64,000 nt of DNA, from contig JBFWVR010000002.1 of assembly GCA_050246635.1 (NCBI GenBank), positions 310,001-374,000 on the forward strand. The letters run 5' to 3'. The position numbers and the translations under genes are program-made. The DNA comes from JBFWVR01 sp050246635. GTDB taxonomy: Bacteria > Acidobacteriota > Vicinamibacteria > Vicinamibacterales > UBA2999. Shown piece after piece: positions 25,151-32,684 of this stretch. A model generated the notes under the pieces. It was given only the letters and a program-made list of their open reading frames with translations. It was not told the DNA's origin and searched no databases. Each line of letters begins with the position of its first letter. Position 1 is the first letter of the stretch.

Positions 25151-26443
25151 CTACAGGCGGAACACAGTCGGCCCGCCGGTCCCCTTCAACGCGTTGCGCG
25201 TGTCAACGACGAGCGGGAACCGCTCGACGATGCGGGGATAGTCGAACGCGGAGTGGTCGGTGATGATGAGCGCGCAGTCGCGGCCCGCGTGCGCCTCGTC
25301 CTCCGGCACGTGCGTGAGGCGGTGGGCGCCGTGCTCGAGGATCGGGAAGTACGGATCCGTGTAGCTCACCTCGGCGCCGCGGCGGGTCAGGAGCTCGATG
25401 ATGTCGAGCGCCGGCGACTCGCGGAGGTCGTTGACGTCCTTCTTGTACGCCAGGCCGAAGATGTGGACCCTGGAGCCGTTGATGGGCTTGCGCGCCGAGT
25501 TCAGCGCATCGCCCACCAGGGTGATCACGTGCTCGGGCATGCTGCTGTTGACGTGCCCGGCCAGCTCGATGAACCGCGCCTCGAAGTTGTGCTCGCGCGC
25601 CTTCCACGACAGGTAGAACGGGTCGATCGGGATGCAGTGACCGCCCAGCCCCGGGCCGGGATAGAACGGCATGAACCCGAACGGCTTGGTCTTCGCCGCC
25701 TCGATCACCTCCCAGACGTCGATGCCCATGCGGTGGCACATCAGCGCCAGCTCGTTGACGAGCCCGATGTTCACCGCCCGGAAGGTGTTCTCGAGCAGCT
25801 TGACCATCTCGGCCACGCGCGGCGAGCTCACGGGGATGACGTGGTCGAGCACGGTGCCGTAGAACGCCACGGCGGCCCGGGTGCTCGCCTCGTTGAGGCC
25901 GCCGACGACCTTCGGGATGTTGCGCGTCTGGTACTTCGGGTTGCCGGGATCGACGCGCTCGGGCGAGAACGCGAGGTGGAAGTCCACGCCGGCCTTGAGC
26001 CCCCCCTCCTCGAGCTTCGACTGCACGACCTCCTCGGTCGTGCCGGGGTACGTCGTGGACTCCAGGATGACGAGCTGGCCTGCCCGCAGGACCGCGGCCG
26101 TCGTCTCCACGGCCTGGGCGACATAGGAGAGGTCGGGGTCCTTCGTCTTGCGCAGGGGGGTCGGCACGCAGATGTCGATGATGTCGACGTCGGCGAGGGC
26201 GGCGGGATCGGTCGTCGCCCGGAACCGGCCGGCCGCGACGACCTCGCGGAGGTGGTCCGGAGGCACGTCGGGGATGTAGCTGTCGCCTGCGTTGAGCGCG
26301 TCGACCCGCTCCCGGTTCACGTCGAAGCCGACGACGTGATAGCCCGCGCGCGCGAACTCCACGGCCAGCGGGAGGCCGACGTACCCGAGCCCGATGACAC
26401 CGAGCCGCGCCTCGTGCGAGTCGATGCGCTTCAGCAGATCCAT
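25151..26443 (-). CDS. Nucleotide-sugar 6-dehydrogenase (UDP-N-acetylhexosamine type, WbpA/WecC-like)
   Basis: A 430-residue enzyme. The Rossmann motif is LGVIGLGYVGLPLA; then VPTPLRKTKDPDL, ESTTYPGTTEE, FSPERVDPGN, the NELALMCHRM helix and catalytic Cys in PGLGGHCIPIDPFYL. The C-terminal domain has FGLAYKKDVNDLRESPA. It oxidises C6 of a UDP-sugar to the uronate with two NAD+. The SPERVDPGN and GGHCIPIDP motifs fit the acetylhexosamine subgroup rather than UDP-glucose dehydrogenase. ATG 26443 follows the aminotransferase stop by 4 bases and has a GAGG site. It probably makes a precursor for the adjacent glycan. Confidence 0.93.
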   Translation of the reverse strand: MDLLKRIDSHEARLGVIGLGYVGLPLAVEFARAGYHVVGFDVNRERVDALNAGDSYIPDVPPDHLREVVAAGRFRATTDPAALADVDIIDICVPTPLRKTKDPDLSYVAQAVETTAAVLRAGQLVILESTTYPGTTEEVVQSKLEEGGLKAGVDFHLAFSPERVDPGNPKYQTRNIPKVVGGLNEASTRAAVAFYGTVLDHVIPVSSPRVAEMVKLLENTFRAVNIGLVNELALMCHRMGIDVWEVIEAAKTKPFGFMPFYPGPGLGGHCIPIDPFYLSWKAREHNFEARFIELAGHVNSSMPEHVITLVGDALNSARKPINGSRVHIFGLAYKKDVNDLRESPALDIIELLTRRGAEVSYTDPYFPILEHGAHRLTHVPEDEAHAGRDCALIITDHSAFDYPRIVERFPLVVDTRNALKGTGGPTVFRL

Positions 26444-26447
26444 GTCC

Positions 26448-27563
26448 TCATCCACGGTAAAAGGCGCGGATCGCGCCGACGACTTCCGCCTGCTGGCCCT
26501 CGGTGAGTTCCGGGTAGATCGGCAACGCCAGCACCTCGCGGGCGGCGGACTCGGTCCGGGGGAACGCCCCGGCGCCGTAGCCCAGGTCCGCGAAACAGGC
26601 CTGCAGATGGAAGGGCACGGGGTAGTACACCTCGGTGCCCACGCCCGCGGCGTCGAGATGCGCGCGCAGGCGGTCGCGCGCCTCCACGCGCACGACGAAC
26701 TGGTTGTAGATGTGGCTTCGCTCCGGCGCCTCGGCCGGCAGACGGACGAGGCCATCGAGCCCGGCGTCGGCAAACAGCGCGCGATACCGCGCCGCGTTCG
26801 CCTGTCGGGCCGCGCTCCACCCCGCCAGGTGCGGGAGCTTCACCCGCAGCACCGCGGCCTGGAGCGCGTCGAGACGGAAGTTGCCGCCAACCAGGTGATG
26901 GTAGTACTTCGGCTCCATCCCGTGGTTGCGCAGCAACCGCAGGCGGTGCGCGGTCTCCTCGTCATTGGTCGTGACGAGCCCGCCGTCGCCGAAGCCCCCC
27001 AGGTTCTTGCTCGGGAAGAACGAGAAGCACCCCATCGCGCCCCAGCCGCCGACCGGTCGCCCGCGGTAGACCGCGCCGACCGCCTGCGCCGCGTCCTCGA
27101 TCACCGGGATCCCGGCCGCCCCCGCCGTCTGGAGCAGTGGCGCCAGATCCGCGGCCTGCCCGTAGAGATGCACGGGCATCAGGGCCTTCGTGCGCGGCGT
27201 GACGGCCGCAGCCACGGCCGCCGGATCGATGTTGAAGGTGACCGGATCGATGTCGGCGAACACGGGGCGCGCGCCGACCCGGACGATGCAGCCCGCCGTC
27301 GCGAAGAACGAGAAGGGGGTCGTGACGACCTCGTCTCCCGGACCCACACCCAGCGCCATCAGCGCCATCAGGAGCGCGTCCGTGCCGGACGACACGCCGA
27401 CGGCGTGGCGGACCTGCAGCGCCGTCGCAAGCTCGGATTCCAGGCCCTCCACCTCGGGGCCCATGATGAACCGCTGGCTGTCGCAGACGCGGGTGACCGC
27501 AGCGAGGAGCTCTTCCCGGAGGGGCGCGTATTGGGCCTTGAGATCGAGCAGGGGTACCGTCAC
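26448..27563 (-). CDS. DegT/DnrJ/EryC1-family sugar aminotransferase
   Basis: A 371-residue PLP enzyme. VPLLDLKAQYAPLREEL opens the family pattern; SSGTDALLMAL, TPFSFFATAG, VIEDAAQAVGA, the PLP lysine in FFPSKNLGGFGDGG and FRLDALQAAVLRVKL follow. It adds an amino group to a keto-sugar nucleotide, for example the 3-keto uronate made after a WbpA-type dehydrogenase as in WbpE. GTG 27563 is used because the family starts there; a TACGAT -10 lies 9 bases upstream. It forms a two-gene operon with the dehydrogenase. The acetyltransferase and oxidase partners (WbpD, WbpB) are not seen here. Confidence 0.93.
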   Translation of the reverse strand: MTVPLLDLKAQYAPLREELLAAVTRVCDSQRFIMGPEVEGLESELATALQVRHAVGVSSGTDALLMALMALGVGPGDEVVTTPFSFFATAGCIVRVGARPVFADIDPVTFNIDPAAVAAAVTPRTKALMPVHLYGQAADLAPLLQTAGAAGIPVIEDAAQAVGAVYRGRPVGGWGAMGCFSFFPSKNLGGFGDGGLVTTNDEETAHRLRLLRNHGMEPKYYHHLVGGNFRLDALQAAVLRVKLPHLAGWSAARQANAARYRALFADAGLDGLVRLPAEAPERSHIYNQFVVRVEARDRLRAHLDAAGVGTEVYYPVPFHLQACFADLGYGAGAFPRTESAAREVLALPIYPELTEGQQAEVVGAIRAFYRG

Positions 27564-27572
27564 AAACGAGCC

Positions 27573-27578
27573 ATCGTA
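27573..27578 (-). promoter_or_regulatory. -10 TACGAT for the aminotransferase-dehydrogenase pair
   Basis: TACGAT (27578-27573 on the minus strand) is 9 bases before GTG 27563, with no Shine-Dalgarno between. This spacing equals that at glucokinase and predicts an almost leaderless transcript. Confidence 0.45.
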
Positions 27579-27657
27579 CCACACCGCCCGCCCGTCACGG
27601 CGCCCCGCTGTCACGGGAGCGGGACGGCCGACCGGGCCTCCGGTGGGCGCGACACAC

Positions 27658-27663
27658 TATAGT
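27658..27663 (+). promoter_or_regulatory. -10 TATAGT, leaderless start of the hydroxyglutarate oxidase gene
   Basis: TATAGT is followed by exactly 6 bases and then ATG 27670, so transcription would begin at the A of the start codon. No ribosome-binding site precedes it. Confidence 0.5.
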
Positions 27664-27669
27664 CCTCGC

Positions 27670-28764
27670 ATGGTGGATGTCGACGTCGTGGTGGCCGGCG
27701 GCGGGGTCGTGGGGCTGGCCGCAGCCGTATCGCTCGCGGAGCGGGGCGCGAGCGTCTGCGTCCTCGAAGCCGCCTCGAGACTGGGGCACGGCACCAGCAC
27801 GCGCAACAGCGGGGTCATCCACGCCGGGTTGTACTACCCCGCCGGGTCGCTGAAGGCGCAGTTGTGCGTCGAGGGGCGGGAGCGCCTCTACCGGTTCGCC
27901 GCCGCGCACGCCGTCCCGCACGCGCGCTGCGGCAAGCTCGTCGTGGCCGGCGACGAGCACGAGGCCGGCGAGCTGGAGCCCCTGCGACAGCGCGCGCAGG
28001 GCAACGGCGTCACGTCGGTCCGGATCGTCGATCGCCCGTTCATCGCGGCGCGCGAGCCGCACGTGCACGCGGTCGCGGCCCTCTGGTCGCCGGACACCGG
28101 CATCATCGAGGCGGAAGCCCTGGTGCGCGCGTTGGCGGCGCGGTGCCGCGATCTCGACGTCGCCCTCCTGGTCGGCAGCCCGCTGCAGGGGATCGACCGC
28201 GCCGGGAGTGCGCTGTCCGTCACCACGCCGCACGAGCGCTTCACGGCGCGAACCCTCGTCAACGCCGCCGGGCTCCAGGCGGACCACGTCTCGGCAATGG
28301 CGGGGGGCGAGGCATTCACGATTCATCCGTGCCGGGGCGAGTACGCGGAGCTCGCGCCGTCCCGCCGCGCATGGGTCAACGCCCTCGTCTATCCGCTTCC
28401 CCACCCGTCAGGCGCCGGGCTCGGGGTGCACCTGACCCGCACGACGTGGGGCAGCGTGCTGGTGGGACCCACCATTCACTATCAGGCCGCACGCGACGAC
28501 TACGAATCCGGCCGCCTCACGCTGGAGGAGTTCCTCGCGCCCACACGCAGGCTCCTGCCAGGCCTCGGGCCCGCTGACCTCCAGCCCGGTGGCTCCGGAA
28601 TCCGCGCGAAGCTGCACGGCCCGGACCGCACGTTCGCGGACTTCCTGATCCGACGCGACCGCCTGAATCCGCAGGTGATTCAGGCCGCGGGCATCGACTC
28701 CCCGGGCCTCACGTCCTGTCTCGCCATCGGCGAGAGGGTCGGGCACATCTGGATGTCAGATTGA
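27670..28764 (+). CDS. lhgO: L-2-hydroxyglutarate oxidase/dehydrogenase
   Basis: A 364-residue FAD enzyme of the DAO family. VVVAGGGVVGLAAAVSLAERG binds FAD, and GTSTRNSGVIHAGLYYPAGS plus LKAQLCVEGRERLY are the signature of LhgO/YgaF. The C-terminal GSGIRAKLHG and NPQVIQAAGIDSPGLTSCLA match as well. It oxidises L-2-hydroxyglutarate to 2-oxoglutarate and passes electrons to quinone or oxygen. It interrupts the polysaccharide locus, is leaderless by promoter position, and converges on rfbD. Its stop codon comes from the GATTGAAGATTG repeat that follows. Confidence 0.92.
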   Translation: MVDVDVVVAGGGVVGLAAAVSLAERGASVCVLEAASRLGHGTSTRNSGVIHAGLYYPAGSLKAQLCVEGRERLYRFAAAHAVPHARCGKLVVAGDEHEAGELEPLRQRAQGNGVTSVRIVDRPFIAAREPHVHAVAALWSPDTGIIEAEALVRALAARCRDLDVALLVGSPLQGIDRAGSALSVTTPHERFTARTLVNAAGLQADHVSAMAGGEAFTIHPCRGEYAELAPSRRAWVNALVYPLPHPSGAGLGVHLTRTTWGSVLVGPTIHYQAARDDYESGRLTLEEFLAPTRRLLPGLGPADLQPGGSGIRAKLHGPDRTFADFLIRRDRLNPQVIQAAGIDSPGLTSCLAIGERVGHIWMSD

Positions 28765-28845
28765 AGATTGACGATTGAAGATTGATTGCCGATCGGCGAT
28801 TGGAGATTTCAGATTGGATTGGGAGATTGGGACATTGGGAGGTTG
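28757..28845. repeat. GATTG-heptamer repeat between the convergent lhgO and rfbD genes
   Basis: Runs of GATTGAA, GATTGAC and GATTGGA units fill the 83 bases between the two stop codons, around a perfect 10-base palindrome GCCGATCGGC. The units are the same family as those between thiS and thiG. Confidence 0.8.
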
Positions 28846-28847
28846 GG

Positions 28848-29732
28848 TCAGGGGCGGGACTGGGACTGGCGGTGGGCGAGGTAGCGGGCGACGGCGTCCT
28901 GCCAGGTGGGCATGGAAATCCCCGCGGCGGCCAGCTTGTCGTTGGAGAGCGCGGCAAACATGGGGCGGCTGGCGCTCAGCTTGAGGTCGGCGGCCGCGAT
29001 AGGAACGAGAAGATCCTCGCGGCCGAGGCGGCTCGCAATCAGGCGGCCGAGCTCGAGCCAGGTGGTCGCGCCGGTGTTGACGACGTGATAAAGGCCGCCC
29101 GGGGCGTCTCGGTCGAGCAGGCCCATCACCGCCGCCGCCACGTCGACGAGGTAACTCGGGGACACGGTCCGGTCGTGGAACACGCGGGCCGGCTCACCGG
29201 CCTCGATCGCGTCGATGATCCGATCCACGCTGCTCACGCGCCTGACCCCCGGCCAGTGGGCGGCCCCGAACAGGCTTTCGACCCTGAGCACGAACCAGCG
29301 CGGCGCGTCGGCCGCGAACCACTCGCCCAGCAGCTTCGACTGGGCGTACACGCTGCGGGGGCTGGGGGCGTCCGTCTCGGTGTAGGGCACCCGGGCCGTG
29401 CCGTCGAACACGAAGTCGGTGCTGAAATGCACCAGGCAGGCATCGATGTCGGCCGCGGCACGCGCAAGCGAGCGCACGGCCATCGCGTTCACGTCGAGCG
29501 CCGCGGATGCCGCCCCTTCCGCCGCGTCCACGTCGTTATAGGCCGCGCAGTTGAGGACGACCGACGGGCGCTCCGCCGCCAGGCACCTCGCCACCGCGGC
29601 GTGATCGGTGATGTCGAGCGTGCCGCGGCCCACGGCCACGACGGGGCCGCGCCGCGCGAACGACGACGCCAGCGCCCGGCCCAGCTGGCCTTCGGCGCCC
29701 GTAATCAGGACCGGTCGGGATGCTCCATCCAT
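28848..29732 (-). CDS. rfbD: dTDP-4-dehydrorhamnose reductase-like SDR
   Basis: A 294-residue RmlD/RfbD-type enzyme: LITGAEGQLGRAL, VVLNCAAYNDVDAAEGAA, VHFSTDFVFDGTA, YAQSKLLGEW with the YxxxK pair, and PSYLVDVAAAVM. It would reduce dTDP-4-keto-L-rhamnose to dTDP-L-rhamnose with NADPH, or a related keto-sugar. ATG 29732 overlaps the upstream glycosyltransferase by 28 bases. rfbA, rfbB and rfbC are not in the window, so the exact substrate is uncertain. It is the last gene of the 13-gene operon that starts at 43975. Confidence 0.88.
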   Translation of the reverse strand: MDGASRPVLITGAEGQLGRALASSFARRGPVVAVGRGTLDITDHAAVARCLAAERPSVVLNCAAYNDVDAAEGAASAALDVNAMAVRSLARAAADIDACLVHFSTDFVFDGTARVPYTETDAPSPRSVYAQSKLLGEWFAADAPRWFVLRVESLFGAAHWPGVRRVSSVDRIIDAIEAGEPARVFHDRTVSPSYLVDVAAAVMGLLDRDAPGGLYHVVNTGATTWLELGRLIASRLGREDLLVPIAAADLKLSASRPMFAALSNDKLAAAGISMPTWQDAVARYLAHRQSQSRP

Positions 29733-30589
29733 GCTCGAATCCGTTTCGCCGCGTACCGCGCGCCCAGCAGCACCCGCGCCAGCGGGCGCGCCGGGTGCCA
29801 GCGCTGCGGCACCACGTGCGTGGCGTAATAACGATACGCGCTCTCGTGGAAGGCCCGAAGGGCGAGCCCCCTTGCCGTCCGGCTCGACTGGCCGACGGCG
29901 TGCACGACCGTGGCGCCCGGGACGTACCGCGTTTCCCACCCGGCGTGGCGCAGCCGCCGGCAGAAGTCGGCGTCCTCCCAATAGAGAAAATAGCGGGCGT
30001 CGAATCCCGCCACCCCGGCAAACGCCTCACGGCGCACCAGCATGCAGGCGCCCGACACCCAGTCGACGGCGATGTCGGCGGCGCCCTGGCGCAGGGCCCC
30101 CGCCGACGCGAGGTTGCGCCGGACCACCGGCAGCCAGGGCAACCACCGCGCCAGCACGCCGGTGCGGCCGAACACACCCGTCAGGAGCGCCGGGTCGCCC
30201 CTGGCGCTCTCCTGCAGCGTACCATCCGGGTCCAGGATCCGCGGTCCCACGACCCCGGTGCGCGGGTGCGCCGCCAACGTCCCCTGCAGCGCGGCGACGG
30301 CTCCCGGCTCGAGCTGGCAATCGGGATTGAGCAGCAGCAACTCCGCGGCGTCGGTGACCGCGGCCCCGGCGTTCACGCCGGCCGCGAACCCCACGTTCCG
30401 CGCCAGCGGCAGCAGCCGGATGGGGGCGCCGCGGCGCACGGCGGCCTGTTCGCTGCCGTCGCTCGAGGCGTTGTCGACGACGATGGCCTCCCAGTCGACG
30501 CCCGTGAGGCCGGCCGGCAGCGACGCCAGGGTCGCGTCGAGCGCCGGGCCCGCGTTGAAGTTGACGATGATGACGGCCAGCCGGCTCAC
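29705..30589 (-). CDS. Glycosyltransferase family 2 (rhamnosyltransferase-like)
   Basis: A 294-residue GT-A enzyme: LAVIIVNFNAG, IVVDNASSDGS, LLLNPDCQLEPGA in the DxD position, VSGACMLVRREAF and DARYFLYWEDADFCRRL with the ED base motif of WbbL-like transferases. It transfers a sugar, often rhamnose, from a nucleotide to the lipid-linked glycan at the inner membrane; the adjacent RfbD fits. GTG 30589 overlaps the previous stop (GTGA). The C-terminus is basic. Confidence 0.9.
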   Translation of the reverse strand: MSRLAVIIVNFNAGPALDATLASLPAGLTGVDWEAIVVDNASSDGSEQAAVRRGAPIRLLPLARNVGFAAGVNAGAAVTDAAELLLLNPDCQLEPGAVAALQGTLAAHPRTGVVGPRILDPDGTLQESARGDPALLTGVFGRTGVLARWLPWLPVVRRNLASAGALRQGAADIAVDWVSGACMLVRREAFAGVAGFDARYFLYWEDADFCRRLRHAGWETRYVPGATVVHAVGQSSRTARGLALRAFHESAYRYYATHVVPQRWHPARPLARVLLGARYAAKRIRAWMEHPDRS

Positions 30590-31593
30590 GGCTCGTCCGC
30601 CACCCGGAGATCGAACCGCTTCTCGCGGAGCTTCACCGCCATCCATCCGGCGTCCAGCAGCTCCCAGATCGCCTTGTCGGGCACGCGCCGCGCGGCCTGG
30701 ATCGAGCGGCGCTTGCGCCACATCGCCGGCAGCCCCACGAGCGCCGCCCACTTGGCGCGAACGAACGTGGGCAGTCGCCCGACCGCCGTGAAGTACACGC
30801 CGGCTGCCGCGACGTAGACGAGGTGGGCCGGCAGCGTCCACAGCAGCAGCGCGGGGGGCGTGTTCTTCACGTACAGCCATTCGAGGTTCCGCTGGCCATG
30901 GAAGACGGCCAGGGGGCTCGTCCGGCCCAGCGTGGCGCTGCCCGCGTGCCGCACCACCGCCTCCGGCATGTACACGCAGCGGTAGCCTCGCAGGCGGATC
31001 CGGTAGGACAGGTCGACATCCTCGTGCGAGACGAAGAAGTCCTCGTCGAAGCCACCCACCTCGTCGAACACGTCCCGTGGGACGAGGCAGGAGCACCCGC
31101 ACGCGGCGAACACCTCGCGCCGGCGCAAGTACCGTGTCGCCGGTCCGCCGTGGCCACGCTTGTACGCGCCGCCGGCGCGCGTGAGGCCGTCGCCCGCGCT
31201 GTCGAGCACCGAGGGGTCATGCAGGTAGACGATCTGCGCCGCGACGATCCCCACCGATGGTCCCCACTCCAGGCCGCCGCACAGCGCCTGCAGCCAGCCG
31301 GCCTCGACGACGGTGTCGTTGTTGAGGAACACCAGCAGGCGGCCGCGTGCCGCGGCGACCCCGCGGTTGTTCCCGCCCGCGAACCCGAGGTTCTCGTCGA
31401 GCGCCACGAGGCGGACCCACGGAAACTGCTCGGCGACAAGGCCAGCCGACCCGTCGGAGGAGCCGTTGTCGACCAGCACGACCTCGAATGCCGGGCCCTC
31501 CTGCGCGGCCAGCGCGGCCAGGCAGGGCGCCAGGTGGCGGCGCCCGTTGTAGTTGACGATGATGACCGAGACGTCGGGCACGGGCGGAGTCAT
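30586..31593 (-). CDS. Glycosyltransferase family 2 with C-terminal hydrophobic region
   Basis: A 335-residue protein: VSVIIVNYNGRRHL, VLVDNGSSDGSAG, LVFLNNDTVVEAG, GCSCLVPRDVFDEVGG and DFFVSHEDVDLSYRI are the GT2 core. Residues 245-275 (PALLLWTLPAHLVYVAAAGVY) form a hydrophobic stretch that may anchor it. It is a paralogue of the next gene in the operon but not closely similar outside the core. ATG 31593 overlaps the upstream stop (ATGA). Confidence 0.9.
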   Translation of the reverse strand: MTPPVPDVSVIIVNYNGRRHLAPCLAALAAQEGPAFEVVLVDNGSSDGSAGLVAEQFPWVRLVALDENLGFAGGNNRGVAAARGRLLVFLNNDTVVEAGWLQALCGGLEWGPSVGIVAAQIVYLHDPSVLDSAGDGLTRAGGAYKRGHGGPATRYLRRREVFAACGCSCLVPRDVFDEVGGFDEDFFVSHEDVDLSYRIRLRGYRCVYMPEAVVRHAGSATLGRTSPLAVFHGQRNLEWLYVKNTPPALLLWTLPAHLVYVAAAGVYFTAVGRLPTFVRAKWAALVGLPAMWRKRRSIQAARRVPDKAIWELLDAGWMAVKLREKRFDLRVADEP

Positions 31594-32684
31594 CGCGCGG
31601 CCGCCTCCCGGTAGACGGCCAGCGTCGCGCGGGCGGTGCGCCCCCAGTCGAACTCGCGCGCGCGCGCGAGGCCACGTTCGCGGCACGCGCGCGCCGCCGC
31701 CGCGTCCTCGAGGAGGCGTCCGAGCGCGGCCACCCACGCGGCCCCGTCGTCCGGAGGCACGATCACCCCTGCGTCACCCAGCACCTCTTCCGCGGTCGCA
31801 CCGGACGCGGCAATCACCGGGGTGCCCGTTCGCATGGCCTCGACCATCGGCAGGCCGAAGCCCTCGTAGCGGGAGGGATAGACGAGCGCCCGCGCGCCCC
31901 GATAGAGGTCCACGAGGGCAGGCTCACTGACGGGCCCGGCCATCTGCAGTGCCTCGGGCGCCCCGGACGCCACGGCACGCGCCATCAGCCGGGCCCCCTC
32001 ACCGCGGTCCACGCCCGCCAGCACGAGCCGGAGCGCCGGATGCCGCGCCCGAAGCCGAAGCACCGCGTCCAGCGCCACCTCGAGGTTCCGCCGGGCGTGC
32101 AGGTCGCCGACGTGCAGCACGTACGGGGCACCGGCGCGCGTCGACAGCGGCGCCGCAGGATCGGGCGCGAAGACCGGCGAGACGCCGAGCGGGATGACCC
32201 GGATCGTGTCGGCGGGCACCCCGTACGCGTGCCCGATCTCGGCGCGGGAGAAGGCCGAATCGGTGATCACGAGGCGGGCGGCCGTCGCGCTGGCGCGGTA
32301 GAACCAGCGGCGGACCGGACCCAGCCGCCAGGGATACCACTCGGGATGCCGCGCGTAGCTCACGTCGTGAATCGTCAGGACGATCGGGGAGACGCCGAAG
32401 GGCGGCGCGGTGTAGGCGGGGCCGTGGTAGACGTCGAGGTGCGCGGCACGCGCGAGGCGGGCGAGCCCAATCGCAGTCCATCCCAGGTTCGTGGGGGGGT
32501 GCCACGTCTCGGGCCACCGCTCGACGGCGCGGGGCCAGTCGCCGTCGCCGCCGAGGGCGACAATCGTGAGGGGCTCGTCGAGGCCGAGCAACGCCTGCAC
32601 GAGCTCGCGGGTGTAGCGCCGCACGCCGGCGGCCGGAGACGTCCAGGCCCGGCCGTCCATGCCCACGCGGAGCGGCGCCGTCAC
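31590..32684 (-). CDS. Glycosyltransferase family 4 (GT-B)
   Basis: A 364-residue GT-B enzyme: GRAWTSPAAGVRRYTREL in the acceptor domain and VLTIHDVSYARHPEWY. In the donor domain it has YVLHVGDLHARRNLEVAL, LVLAGVDRG and the EX7E-type SRYEGFGLPMVEAM. It retains anomeric configuration in related enzymes; donor and acceptor are unknown. GTG 32684 is set by the GTGA overlap with the upstream stop and by the start of the fold (APLRVGMDGRAW). Confidence 0.92.
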   Translation of the reverse strand: MTAPLRVGMDGRAWTSPAAGVRRYTRELVQALLGLDEPLTIVALGGDGDWPRAVERWPETWHPPTNLGWTAIGLARLARAAHLDVYHGPAYTAPPFGVSPIVLTIHDVSYARHPEWYPWRLGPVRRWFYRASATAARLVITDSAFSRAEIGHAYGVPADTIRVIPLGVSPVFAPDPAAPLSTRAGAPYVLHVGDLHARRNLEVALDAVLRLRARHPALRLVLAGVDRGEGARLMARAVASGAPEALQMAGPVSEPALVDLYRGARALVYPSRYEGFGLPMVEAMRTGTPVIAASGATAEEVLGDAGVIVPPDDGAAWVAALGRLLEDAAAARACRERGLARAREFDWGRTARATLAVYREAAAR

